Shown one piece after another: positions 8,006-16,382 of a stretch of DNA of 37,684 nt. The notes under the pieces were generated by a model. That model was not told where the DNA came from and made no database searches. It saw nothing but the letters and a program-made list of their open reading frames with translations. The stretch lies in NCBI GenBank assembly GCA_025925195.1, contig JAICLU010000006.1, positions 1 through 37,684 on the forward strand, in the 5' to 3' direction. Both the position numbers and the translations under genes were made by a program. Each line of letters opens with the position of its first letter. Within the stretch, counting starts at the first letter, position 1. Origin of the DNA: Thermoleophilia bacterium (GTDB lineage: Bacteria > Actinomycetota > Thermoleophilia > Gaiellales > Gaiellaceae).

Positions 8006-9151
8006 CTGAAGCGGCGCCCCCTCATCCTTGCGGCAGTCGGGCTCGCAGTCGTCGGCGCCTTCGCCGTCGGCTATGCCGTGTCCGCCGGCAGCCGCGCGAC
8101 CGCACGGATCGCCGCGCCGCGCGTCGTCGACCAGGTGCGTCTTGCGCTCGCGTCCCGGTACTACCGGCCGGTCCCGGACCAGGTGCTGCAGTTGCACTCG
8201 GTCTCGAAGATCATCTCTGCGCTCGGTGACCCGTACACGACGTATCTCGCGCCGGATGCGTACCGGCTCGTCCGGCAGGAGACGTCGTCGGCCTACGGCG
8301 GCATCGCGGTCGGCGTCCTGCCGTCGCCGCGCGGGCTCGTGGTCGCCTCGCTGCGCAGCGGCCCGGCGCGGCGCGCGGGAGTTCGCGTCGGCGACACGAT
8401 CGTGCGCATCGACGGCGTCGCGACGGCGTCGCTGAGCCCGGCTGCGGCGATGGCGAGGATCCTCGGCCGGCCCGGGACGCCGGTGCGACTGCAGTTGTTG
8501 CGCGGCGGCGACCGCGTCGACGTGCGCGTGCGGAGGCAGCGGATCGAGGCGCCGACCGTCGGCGCGCGCCTGATCTCGTTCGCCGGCCGCCGGTGGGGCG
8601 ACGTGCAGCTGAGCAGCTTCCGCGCCGGCGCGGCGATCGTGCTGCGGCGGGAGCTGCGGTCGCTCGAGCGGCAGGGCGCGGCGGGGCTCGTGCTCGACCT
8701 GCGCGACAACCCGGGCGGGCTGCTGCGGCAAGCCGTCGCCGTCTCGTCGCTGTTCCTCGACAAGGGCGTCGTCGTGTCACTCACGGGCGCGCACCAGCCG
8801 CGCCGTGTCCTCCACGTGCTGCCGGGCTTCGCAACGCGGCTGCCGGTCGTGGTGCTCGTCGACCGGTACACGGCGAGCTCGGCCGAGATCGTGGCCGCCG
8901 CGCTGCGCGACAACCACCGCGCCACCGTGGTGGGCGAGCGGACGTTCGGCAAGGCGCTCGTCCAGATGGTCGACCGGCTCGACAACGGCGCGGCGCTCGA
9001 GCTGACGGTCGCGCAGTACCGGACCCCGTCGGGGCAGGATCTCTCCGGCTCCGGCCTGACGCCGCAGATTGCGGCGGTCGACGACACGCGGACGAAGCAG
9101 GACGAGGCGCTCGGCGTCGCCTTGCGCGTCCTGGCACGGCCCACCTCGTAA
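8006..9151 (+). CDS. S41 family (CtpA-like) PDZ serine protease, CTG start
   Basis: This is a carboxy-terminal-processing peptidase acting outside the membrane. From the proposed CTG the 381-residue protein begins M-K-R-R-P-L-I-L with a signal-anchor helix (about residues 5-25). A PDZ domain covers about 95-180 (YGGIAVGV, RAGVRVGDTIVRIDG), and the S41 domain carries Ser291 (TASSAEIVAAAL) and Lys316 (ERTFGKALVQ), 25 residues apart as in CtpA/Prc. DLRDNPGG is also conserved. No ATG, GTG or TTG exists in this frame between the end of ftsX and GTG 8078, which would cut into the membrane helix. A TATGCT box lies 9 nt upstream of the CTG. In several lineages ctpA follows ftsEX. Confidence 0.86.
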   Translation: MKRRPLILAAVGLAVVGAFAVGYAVSAGSRATARIAAPRVVDQVRLALASRYYRPVPDQVLQLHSVSKIISALGDPYTTYLAPDAYRLVRQETSSAYGGIAVGVLPSPRGLVVASLRSGPARRAGVRVGDTIVRIDGVATASLSPAAAMARILGRPGTPVRLQLLRGGDRVDVRVRRQRIEAPTVGARLISFAGRRWGDVQLSSFRAGAAIVLRRELRSLERQGAAGLVLDLRDNPGGLLRQAVAVSSLFLDKGVVVSLTGAHQPRRVLHVLPGFATRLPVVVLVDRYTASSAEIVAAALRDNHRATVVGERTFGKALVQMVDRLDNGAALELTVAQYRTPSGQDLSGSGLTPQIAAVDDTRTKQDEALGVALRVLARPTS

Positions 9152-9152
9152 G

Positions 9153-9158
9153 TACGGT
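9153..9158 (+). promoter_or_regulatory. Candidate -10 element (TACGGT) for the SUV3-like helicase
   Basis: TACGGT lies exactly 6 nt before the ATG at 9165, and no ribosome-binding site is visible, which suggests a leaderless transcript. It begins 1 nt after the stop codon of the upstream protease gene. Confidence 0.45.
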
Positions 9159-9164
9159 GCGGGC

Positions 9165-10805
9165 ATGGCCCGCGGACGTCAGAAGCGACCGAGCAGGAGC
9201 GAGCGCTACGAGCGGCGGCAGCAGCCCGTGCGCAAGCCCGTCGCCGACCTGACCGTCCGGCTGCCTTCGCGGGCGCACGAGCCCGTGAGCGTGATCGCGC
9301 ATCTCGGGCCGACCAACTCGGGGAAGACGCACGACGCGCTGCGCTTCCTCGTCGAGTCGGGCCGGGGCGTCTACGCGGCGCCGCTGCGGATGCTGGCGCA
9401 GGAAGCGCATCGCCGGCTGGCGGCCGACGTGGGGGAGGAGGGCGTCGGCCTCGTGACCGGGGAGGAGCGGGTCAATCCCGGCGCGCCGATCATCTGCTGT
9501 ACGGCCGAGATGGCGCCGATGCACGGCGAGACGCTCGTGCTCGACGAGGTGCAGTGGGCTGAGGACGAGGAGCGCGGATCCGCGTGGACGCGGCTGATGC
9601 TCGGCGGCGACTACAAGAACATTCTGCTGCTCGGGGCCGTCGAGGCGCTGCCGCTCGTCGAGGAGGCGTTCCCCGAGGTCGAGGTGCGGTTCTTCGAGCG
9701 GAAGTCGCCGCTCGAGTGGACGGGCAAGAGGGGGATCGTCGGGCTGCGGCCCGGCACGGTGATCGTGGCGTTCTCGCGGCGAGCGGTGATCGGCCTCGCC
9801 GGTGAGCTGAACCAGCTGCATCCCGGCAAGGTGGCGGTGCTGTACGGCGCGATGCCGCTCGCGTCGCGACGCGAGGAGATCGACCGCTTCCTCTCGGGCG
9901 CCGCCGAGGTGTGTGCGGCGACCGACGTGCTCGGCCACGGCGTCAACCTGCCGTGCGAGACGCTGCTCTTCGCCGAGACCGACAAGTTCGACGGCAAGGA
10001 GCGGCGCGACCTCGAGCCGTGGGAGATCGCGCAGATCGCCGGACGCGCCGGACGGTTCGGCTTCCACGAGCGCGGCCACGTCGGAGTGCTGACGGGCGTG
10101 CCGTGGGCGCATCCCGATCCCGGGCTCGTGCAGGCTGCGCTGACGCCGCACGTCGAGCTCGGCGACGGCCACTGGGGCTACCGCGTCGTCGACACCGGCC
10201 GGATCCGGCCGCAGCTCTCCGATCTCAACGTGACACGCGTCGACGAGCTCGAGCCGGCGCTGCACGCCTGGCGATCGGCGGCGCTCCGCTACTGGAGTGT
10301 CGACGGCTGGCTCGAGGTGGAGTCGATCGCGCCGCTGCTCGGGCGACTCGACGCGATCCGCGAGGCGCTGCACCACTGCCGCCGAAAGCTCGAGCTCGCG
10401 GACGTGTGGAAGCTGATGCAGGCCCCGATCGACGAGGACGCGGGCGCGCTGCTCGGAACGCTCGCGTGCGCGGTCGCCGGCGACGCGCCGCAACGGACGG
10501 TGATCGGCTGGATCCTCGATCCGCACCGGTTGCGCGCGGCGAGTCTCGAGGAGGCCGAGGCCGCGGCGCGCGAGGCATCGATTCTCCGTTGGTTTGCTCT
10601 CCAATACCCCGGCGTGGCAGGAGTGACGATCGAGAAGGCGGCGGCGCTCGAGGAGACGGCCGCGAAGCGGGTCGTCGAGGAGTTGCGTGCCGAGATCGAC
10701 GACCCGACGATCGGTCGCTGCCGTGCGTGCGGCTCTCGCACAGCGCCGTGGGCGACGCTGTGCGACCGCTGCTTCATGGCGCGCGGCTACAAGAGCCGGC
10801 GCTAG
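9165..10805 (+). CDS. SUV3-like superfamily 2 RNA helicase with C-terminal zinc ribbon
   Basis: This 546-residue protein matches the mitochondrial SUV3 family motif by motif: motif I GPTNSGKTHDALRF with Lys54, Ia APLRMLAQE, a TGEER segment, motif II DEVQ at 127-130, ATDVLGHGVNLP, and motif VI QIAGRAGRFGF from Gln290. Family members unwind RNA 3'-5' and work with PNPase in RNA decay. The N-terminus is short and very basic. The C-terminus adds a zinc ribbon, C519-x2-C522 and C533-x2-C536. It is not DEAD-box (DEVQ instead). It ends in the CTAG shared with the minus-strand gene. An RNA-decay role is family-based inference. Confidence 0.88.
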   Translation: MARGRQKRPSRSERYERRQQPVRKPVADLTVRLPSRAHEPVSVIAHLGPTNSGKTHDALRFLVESGRGVYAAPLRMLAQEAHRRLAADVGEEGVGLVTGEERVNPGAPIICCTAEMAPMHGETLVLDEVQWAEDEERGSAWTRLMLGGDYKNILLLGAVEALPLVEEAFPEVEVRFFERKSPLEWTGKRGIVGLRPGTVIVAFSRRAVIGLAGELNQLHPGKVAVLYGAMPLASRREEIDRFLSGAAEVCAATDVLGHGVNLPCETLLFAETDKFDGKERRDLEPWEIAQIAGRAGRFGFHERGHVGVLTGVPWAHPDPGLVQAALTPHVELGDGHWGYRVVDTGRIRPQLSDLNVTRVDELEPALHAWRSAALRYWSVDGWLEVESIAPLLGRLDAIREALHHCRRKLELADVWKLMQAPIDEDAGALLGTLACAVAGDAPQRTVIGWILDPHRLRAASLEEAEAAAREASILRWFALQYPGVAGVTIEKAAALEETAAKRVVEELRAEIDDPTIGRCRACGSRTAPWATLCDRCFMARGYKSRR

Positions 10806-11209
10806 CTCGCGAGATGCAGGACGCGCGCGAGCCGTCGCGTGCGCGACTTCGGCGGTTCCGTCTGCGTGAGCATCGCCATCCCGATCTCGAACGCGCCGAG
10901 CATGGCGTGCGGTAGCCAGTGACGTGTGCCGCGCTTGCGGGCGCCGGTCGCCAGCGGGATTGCTGCGAGCGCGGCACCGCTCATCGCGTCGAGCGCGAGG
11001 TGCAGCCTCATCGGGATCACGTTCTTCAGGCTGAGCTCGTAATCGGTGAGGTTGGAGTAGATCGCGGCGGCGACGCCGTTCACGCGGGGCGTAAGGCCCT
11101 CCGGGCTCGCGCTGTCGAGGTGGAGGACTGTCGGGGCTGCGATCAGGGTGGGGCCGACGACGTGGTCGACGGCACTGTGGACGCTGGTGGGTATCACACG
11201 GAGTCTCAT
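10802..11209 (-). CDS. Small multi-pass membrane protein (SPW-repeat-like), function unknown
   Basis: This 135-residue protein has about four hydrophobic stretches (near residues 16-30, 43-55, 68-87 and 98-115). Conserved-looking text includes VIPTSVHSAVDHVVG, SNLTDYEL, and MRLHLALDAMSGAALAAIP followed by HAMLGAFEIGMAMLTQTEPP. I know this pattern from small uncharacterised SPW-type membrane proteins, but no function is assigned. It lies 30 bp after the hotdog gene on the same strand and is probably co-transcribed with it. Its TAG and that of the helicase are both supplied by one CTAG. An AGAGG is only 1 nt from the ATG, so the start is not certain. Confidence 0.7.
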   Translation of the reverse strand: MRLRVIPTSVHSAVDHVVGPTLIAAPTVLHLDSASPEGLTPRVNGVAAAIYSNLTDYELSLKNVIPMRLHLALDAMSGAALAAIPLATGARKRGTRHWLPHAMLGAFEIGMAMLTQTEPPKSRTRRLARVLHLAS

Positions 11210-11239
11210 GCCTCTACAACGGCTGAGGCCCGTCGCCGG

Positions 11240-11644
11240 TTATCGCAGGATCAGCTGACTGCAGCGAAAGAGCGCCATCGTGCGGGCCTCGGCGTCCCGC
11301 ACCGTCGCGTCCCAGAGCTGCGTCGTCCGGCCGCCGTGGACGAGCCGCGCCTCGCAGGTGATCGTGCCCTCCTTCGCGGAGCGGAGGAAGTTCGTCTTCA
11401 GCTCGATCGTCGTGAAGCCGATCGCTCCGTCGGGCAGGGTCAGGATGCAGCCGTAGCCGCACGCGGTGTCGGCGAGCGACACGACGGTGCCGGCGTGCAC
11501 GTAGCCGTTCGGCGCAAAGTGGTCGCGCCGCAGCTCGAGCCGCGCGCGGACGAGGCCGTCGTCCGCACCGTCGAACTCGATGCCCAGGAGGCCCGGTAGC
11601 AGGTCGGCGCCGGCCTGCTGGAGTGCGTCGAGCGAGACGTCCAC
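11240..11644 (-). CDS. Hotdog-fold thioesterase (PaaI/YdiI family)
   Basis: This 134-residue single hotdog domain has the PaaI-type active-site region NGYVHAGTVVSLADTACGYG (about residues 46-65), followed by ELKTNFLRSAKEG and VHGGRTTQLWDATV. The family hydrolyses acyl-CoA thioesters as tetramers in the cytosol. The exact substrate is not predictable; aryl- or hydroxyaryl-CoA is common. The GTG start is preceded at 7 nt by TAGGGT on this strand. That box shares its TA with the -10 box of the divergent smpB gene. The small membrane protein gene follows. Confidence 0.88.
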   Translation of the reverse strand: MDVSLDALQQAGADLLPGLLGIEFDGADDGLVRARLELRRDHFAPNGYVHAGTVVSLADTACGYGCILTLPDGAIGFTTIELKTNFLRSAKEGTITCEARLVHGGRTTQLWDATVRDAEARTMALFRCSQLILR

Positions 11645-11651
11645 GGGGGCG

Positions 11652-11661
11652 ACCCTACACT
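11652..11661. promoter_or_regulatory. Overlapping divergent -10 elements between the thioesterase gene and smpB
   Basis: The decamer ACCCTACACT reads as TACACT on the plus strand (11656-11661, 6 nt before the smpB GTG at 11668) and as TAGGGT on the minus strand (11657-11652, 7 nt before the thioesterase GTG at 11644). The two boxes share the central TA. Both transcripts would be leaderless. Confidence 0.55.
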
Positions 11662-11667
11662 TGGCGC

Positions 11668-12123
11668 GTGGCCGAGAAGCTCATCGTCGACAACCGCCGC
11701 GCGCGGCACGACTACCACCTCTCCGACAAGGTCGAGGCCGGCCTCGTGTTGAGCGGGACCGAGGTGAAGTCTCTGCGGAGCGGGCAGGCAACGCTCCAGC
11801 AGGCCTACGCCGAGGTGCGCGAGCGCGAGGCGTGGTTGAACGGGCTGCACATCCCCGAGTACGTGCAGGGGAACCGGTCGAATCACGATCCCGACCGGCC
11901 GCGGAAGCTCCTGTTGCACCGCCGCGAGATCGAGCGGATGTACGCCCAGGTGCGCGAGAAGGGCTTCACGGTCGTGCCGACGCGCGTCTACTTCAAGGAC
12001 GGCAAGGTCAAGGTCGAGATCGCGCTCGCGCGCGGCAAGGAGGTCAGGGACAAGCGGCGCGACATCGCCGAGCGCGACGCGAAGCGCCAGATGGATCGCG
12101 CGCTCAAGGAGGCGCGGCGGTAG
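11668..12123 (+). CDS. smpB: SsrA-binding protein SmpB
   Basis: SmpB binds tmRNA and places it in the A site of stalled ribosomes for trans-translation. The 151-residue length and motifs fit: VDNRRARHDYHLSDKVEAGL, GTEVKSLRSG, then HIPEY and NHDPDRPRKLLLHRREI, KGFTVVPTRVYFKDGKVKVEIALARGK split over the next segment, and the basic tail RDIAERDAKRQMDRALK that folds into the mRNA channel. The GTG start lies 6 nt after TACACT. The tmRNA gene begins 26 bp after the stop, the classical smpB-ssrA pairing. Confidence 0.97.
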   Translation: MAEKLIVDNRRARHDYHLSDKVEAGLVLSGTEVKSLRSGQATLQQAYAEVREREAWLNGLHIPEYVQGNRSNHDPDRPRKLLLHRREIERMYAQVREKGFTVVPTRVYFKDGKVKVEIALARGKEVRDKRRDIAERDAKRQMDRALKEARR

Positions 12124-12128
12124 TTCGA

Positions 12129-12134
12129 TACAAT
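12129..12134 (+). promoter_or_regulatory. Candidate -10 box (TACAAT) of ssrA
   Basis: TACAAT lies 15 nt before the mature 5' end of the tmRNA. A start about 7 nt downstream would leave a short 5' leader (about 9 nt) for RNase P to remove. No good -35 box is seen in the smpB 3' end. Confidence 0.5.
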
Positions 12135-12149
12135 GGCTGCACACACATA

Positions 12150-12517
12150 GGGGGCGACCTGGCTTCGACGTGGTCGAATCACCCGAATGAGCTGCAAGCC
12201 GAGGTCGCCGGTAGGCCTCGTAAATCAACCGGCAAAAACCAAATGCGAACAAGAACGATCTCGCACTCGCTGCCTAATCTCGTCAAGAGTTAGTCCAGCG
12301 ACGCCCCCTCGGATGGGCCTGTGATCCGGGGCGGCGTTAACCAACAGGCTCGGCACCGAGAGAACGCCAATCGCTCGAGGTGCGACAGCTAAGGATGGCT
12401 AACGCGTCGGCAGGGCGGTGGCACTCCGGCCGGCGTGTGAGCAAGAAGTGCCGCCTATGCTTGTAGACGCTCAGCTCGGTGCGGCTGCGGACGCGGGTTC
12501 GATTCCCGCCGCCTCCA
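12150..12517 (+). ncRNA. ssrA: tmRNA (transfer-messenger RNA)
   Basis: The 368-nt RNA rescues stalled ribosomes and tags the nascent peptide. The acceptor stem pairs GGGGGCG (12150-12156) with CGCCTCC (12510-12516), including the typical G-U third pair, with discriminator A at 12517. CCA is not encoded. The 5' CTGGCTTCGACG segment is characteristic. The T arm is GCGGG-TTCGATT-CCCGC (12493-12509). The tag reading frame begins at GCG 12245 and ends at TAA 12275-12277, giving ANKNDLALAA after the tRNA-borne alanine. The C-terminal LAA is the usual protease signal. It is the partner of the upstream smpB. Confidence 0.97.
12245..12277 (+). other. ssrA: tmRNA proteolysis-tag coding segment
   Basis: The resume codon GCG is followed by nine more sense codons and TAA, encoding A-N-K-N-D-L-A-L-A-A. 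This is 10 codons, the same as the E. coli tag ANDENYALAA, with K replacing D, N replacing E, and D-L replacing N-Y. Confidence 0.88.
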
Positions 12518-12539
12518 TCGCATCTCTCGCGCGATTCAG

Positions 12540-13567
12540 CTAGGCCGTCTCTGCAGGCGGCGGCCCGGCTGTCGGCTGAGGTTGCTCGCGGCGACGAAGC
12601 GGAGGCATCGCGTTCCGTGCGCGGCCGAGGACGCGCTGCGTCGCCGCCACGTTCGAGACGGTCACGGCCAGCAGCAGGACGCTGCCGTTGAAGACCGGGG
12701 TGACCCACGACTCGACGCCCTTCAACTGCAGTCCGGTGATCCCGACGGCGACGAGGAAGATCGCGATCACCGTGCCCCACACGTTGAAGAAACCGGTTCG
12801 GATGGCGGTCGCGCCGAGGAACGCCGCCGCGTACGCGGGCAGCAGGAACGACGGGCCCGAGGTCGCATCGGCTGCGCCGACCTGCGCCGTCACGAGGATC
12901 CCGCCGACCGCCGCGAGCAGGCCCGCGAGCACGAATGCGGTCGAGCGCGCACGACCCGTATGGATGCCGGACAGCCTCGCGGCGCCGCGGTTGGCCCCGG
13001 TCGCGCGCATCTGCCGGCCGAGCACGGTGAACTCGAGCAACACCCAGAGCACGACTGCCGTGAAGAGCGCGTAGTACACGGGCAGCACCACCAGGTGCTT
13101 CGTCTGCGCGAGCGTCGTGAATCCGGCCGGCGTGCCCCCGTAGATCGGCTCGCTGCCGCTCGAGATCCACTGGACGAGACCCTCGAGGATCGTCGCGACG
13201 CCGATCGTCGCGATGAAGGAGTTGATACCGAGTCCGACGACGAGCAGCGCGTTGGCCACGCCGATCGCGATGCCGACGCCGAGCGTCGCGAGGATCGCCG
13301 TCTGCCACGAGAGGCCGTAGTGCGTGATCAGCTTCAGCACCAGGTACTGCGACATCCCGAGCGTCGCGCCGAGCGACAGGTCGAACTCCGCGACGACGAG
13401 CACGATCATCGCCGCGAACGCCATGAAGATCCCCGGCGGCTGCGACGTGAGGATGTCCTGGACGTTCCCGCTCGTCGGGAACTTGCTCGGCAGCCACGCC
13501 GAGAATCCCCCGAATACGAGGACGAAGACGACCAGCAGTCCCCACCGAGACAGGAGCCGCGACGCGG

Positions 13568-13571
<4 letters not shown>
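12540..13571 (-). CDS. Sugar-type ABC transporter permease (RbsC/MglC-like)
   Basis: This 343-residue membrane protein has about nine to ten hydrophobic helices. It carries the BPD_transp_2 family's VVAEFDLSLGATLGMSQYL near residue 60, GINSFIATIGVATILEGL near 115, GRQMRATGANRGAARLSGI near 195, and AAFLGATAIRTGFFNVWGT near 260. The family forms the channel of carbohydrate-uptake (CUT2) importers but also carries other small molecules. The ATG overlaps the stop of the ATPase gene by 4 bp. It ends with a Pro/Gln-rich tail. It is the last gene of the importer operon and converges on ssrA. Confidence 0.92.
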
Positions 13572-15081
<1,510 letters not shown>

Positions 15082-15109
<28 letters not shown>

Positions 15110-16218
15110 GCCGACTTGAAGTCGTACGAGTTCGCGATCGCGGCGCCCGTGGTCGAGCCCGCGTTCGTCTTGTCCATCAGGCGGAACGGCACGTTGTACT
15201 TCACCTGCGGCTTGTGGTTCATCGCGCGGAGCACAGCGTCCATCGCGAACCAGCCGTACTCGCTCGTGTCAGGCCCGATCTCGACGAAGTTCGCGCCCTT
15301 CCGGATCTGCGGCAGGAAGAAGTCCCCGTCCGTGCCGAGCCCCGTGATGTCCTTGCGCCCGGTCGCCTGGACTGCCTGGGCGAAGGTGCCGGCCCACGAC
15401 TCCGACAGGCAGAAGATGTACTTCGCCTGCGGGTATTTGCGGAACAGGGCGGCCATCCGCTGCGCGCCCGAAGCGGTGCCGATATCGGTGGCGGGCGACT
15501 GCGTCGTGTTGATGATCTGGTACTTCGAGCCCGCGTCCTTGATGCCCTGGCGGAACCCGGCCAGGGCGACCTCGAGATCGGAGAACTGCGGCGAGTCGTA
15601 CGCGAGGATCTTCGCGCCCTTGCCGCCGGTGTTCTGGACTATCCACTCGGCGAGCCGGTAGCCCTCGGTCCGTTCGCGCGGGCCGACTTGCGCGACGAGA
15701 CCGGGCGGCGGGTTCTTGACACCGTTGAAGATGTCGACGAACGGCGCGCCGGCCGACTTCGCCTTGGCGATGCCCGGTGCCATGAGCGCGGGGACGCCTG
15801 CGCTCATCACGACCGCGTTCGCGCCGCCCGTGACCGCAGTGTTGATCGCGGCGAGCCACCCGGGCGGGGTGCCGTTGCCGTAGACGACCTTGCCGCTCCA
15901 GCCGATCGCCTTCGCCGCGTCGACGACGCCGCCGGCCGACCGCTGCGGCAGCGGCGCCGGAACGCTGTAGATCGAGACGACGCTCTTGCCACTCGGGACC
16001 TTGCCCGGGGAGGTCTTCGGCCCGGTGAACTTCGTCATCGGCTTCCGTGCGGCCGCGACGTCGGCCTTCGCCTTCGCCAGTGTGAGCTTCGGCCCGGCGG
16101 CCGCATGGCGAGCGGCCCCGGCGGTCGGAATCGCAGCCGCGGCCATGACGGCGATCGCGGCGGCAGCTGCCGTCGGCAGGAGCAGCCTGCGTCCGCGATG
16201 GGCCCTCGATACGTACAT
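15082..16218 (-). CDS. ABC transporter substrate-binding protein (periplasmic-binding family 4 type)
   Basis: This 378-residue exported protein starts with a long signal peptide (RRLLLPTAAAAAIAVMAAAA, cleavage near the Ala-rich PTAGAARHAAA). A type I periplasmic-binding fold follows: KSVVSIYSVPAPLPQRS, INTAVTGGANAVVMSAG, KILAYDSPQFSDLEVALAGF and ITGLGTDGDFFLPQIRKG, with the DUF-like EYGWFAMDAVLRAM near the end. No lipobox Cys is evident. The ATG was chosen for its AGGAGG at 16228-16223, 4 nt upstream. It is the first gene of the importer operon and diverges from the aldehyde dehydrogenase gene. The ligand is unknown; an aromatic substrate is possible from context. Confidence 0.88.
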
Positions 16219-16294
16219 GCGCCCTCCTCGATTGTTGATCGTGAGCCGAGCTAAACAGGTGCAAGCAGGCCGGTCAACCACCGCTTGTGTCGAT

Positions 16295-16320
16295 TGCACA
16301 TCGGATGAATCCGTTGTGCA
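16295..16320. promoter_or_regulatory. 26-bp imperfect palindrome, candidate operator in the divergent region
   Basis: The arms are TGCACA and TGTGCA, with inner arms GGAT and ATCC around a GA centre. Only the two dinucleotides between outer and inner arms (TC and GT) do not match. It lies between the importer operon and the oxygenase operon, 77 bp from one start codon and 63 bp from the other. A second, weaker inverted repeat sharing the ACAACGGA half lies at about 16350-16366. Size and symmetry fit a dimeric repressor or activator; the regulator is not encoded in this window. Confidence 0.6.
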
Positions 16321-16382
16321 GCGCCGCCTGTATACGTGAGAATGTGCACACAACGGAGTGCGTCCGAACAGGAGGCCTGGAG

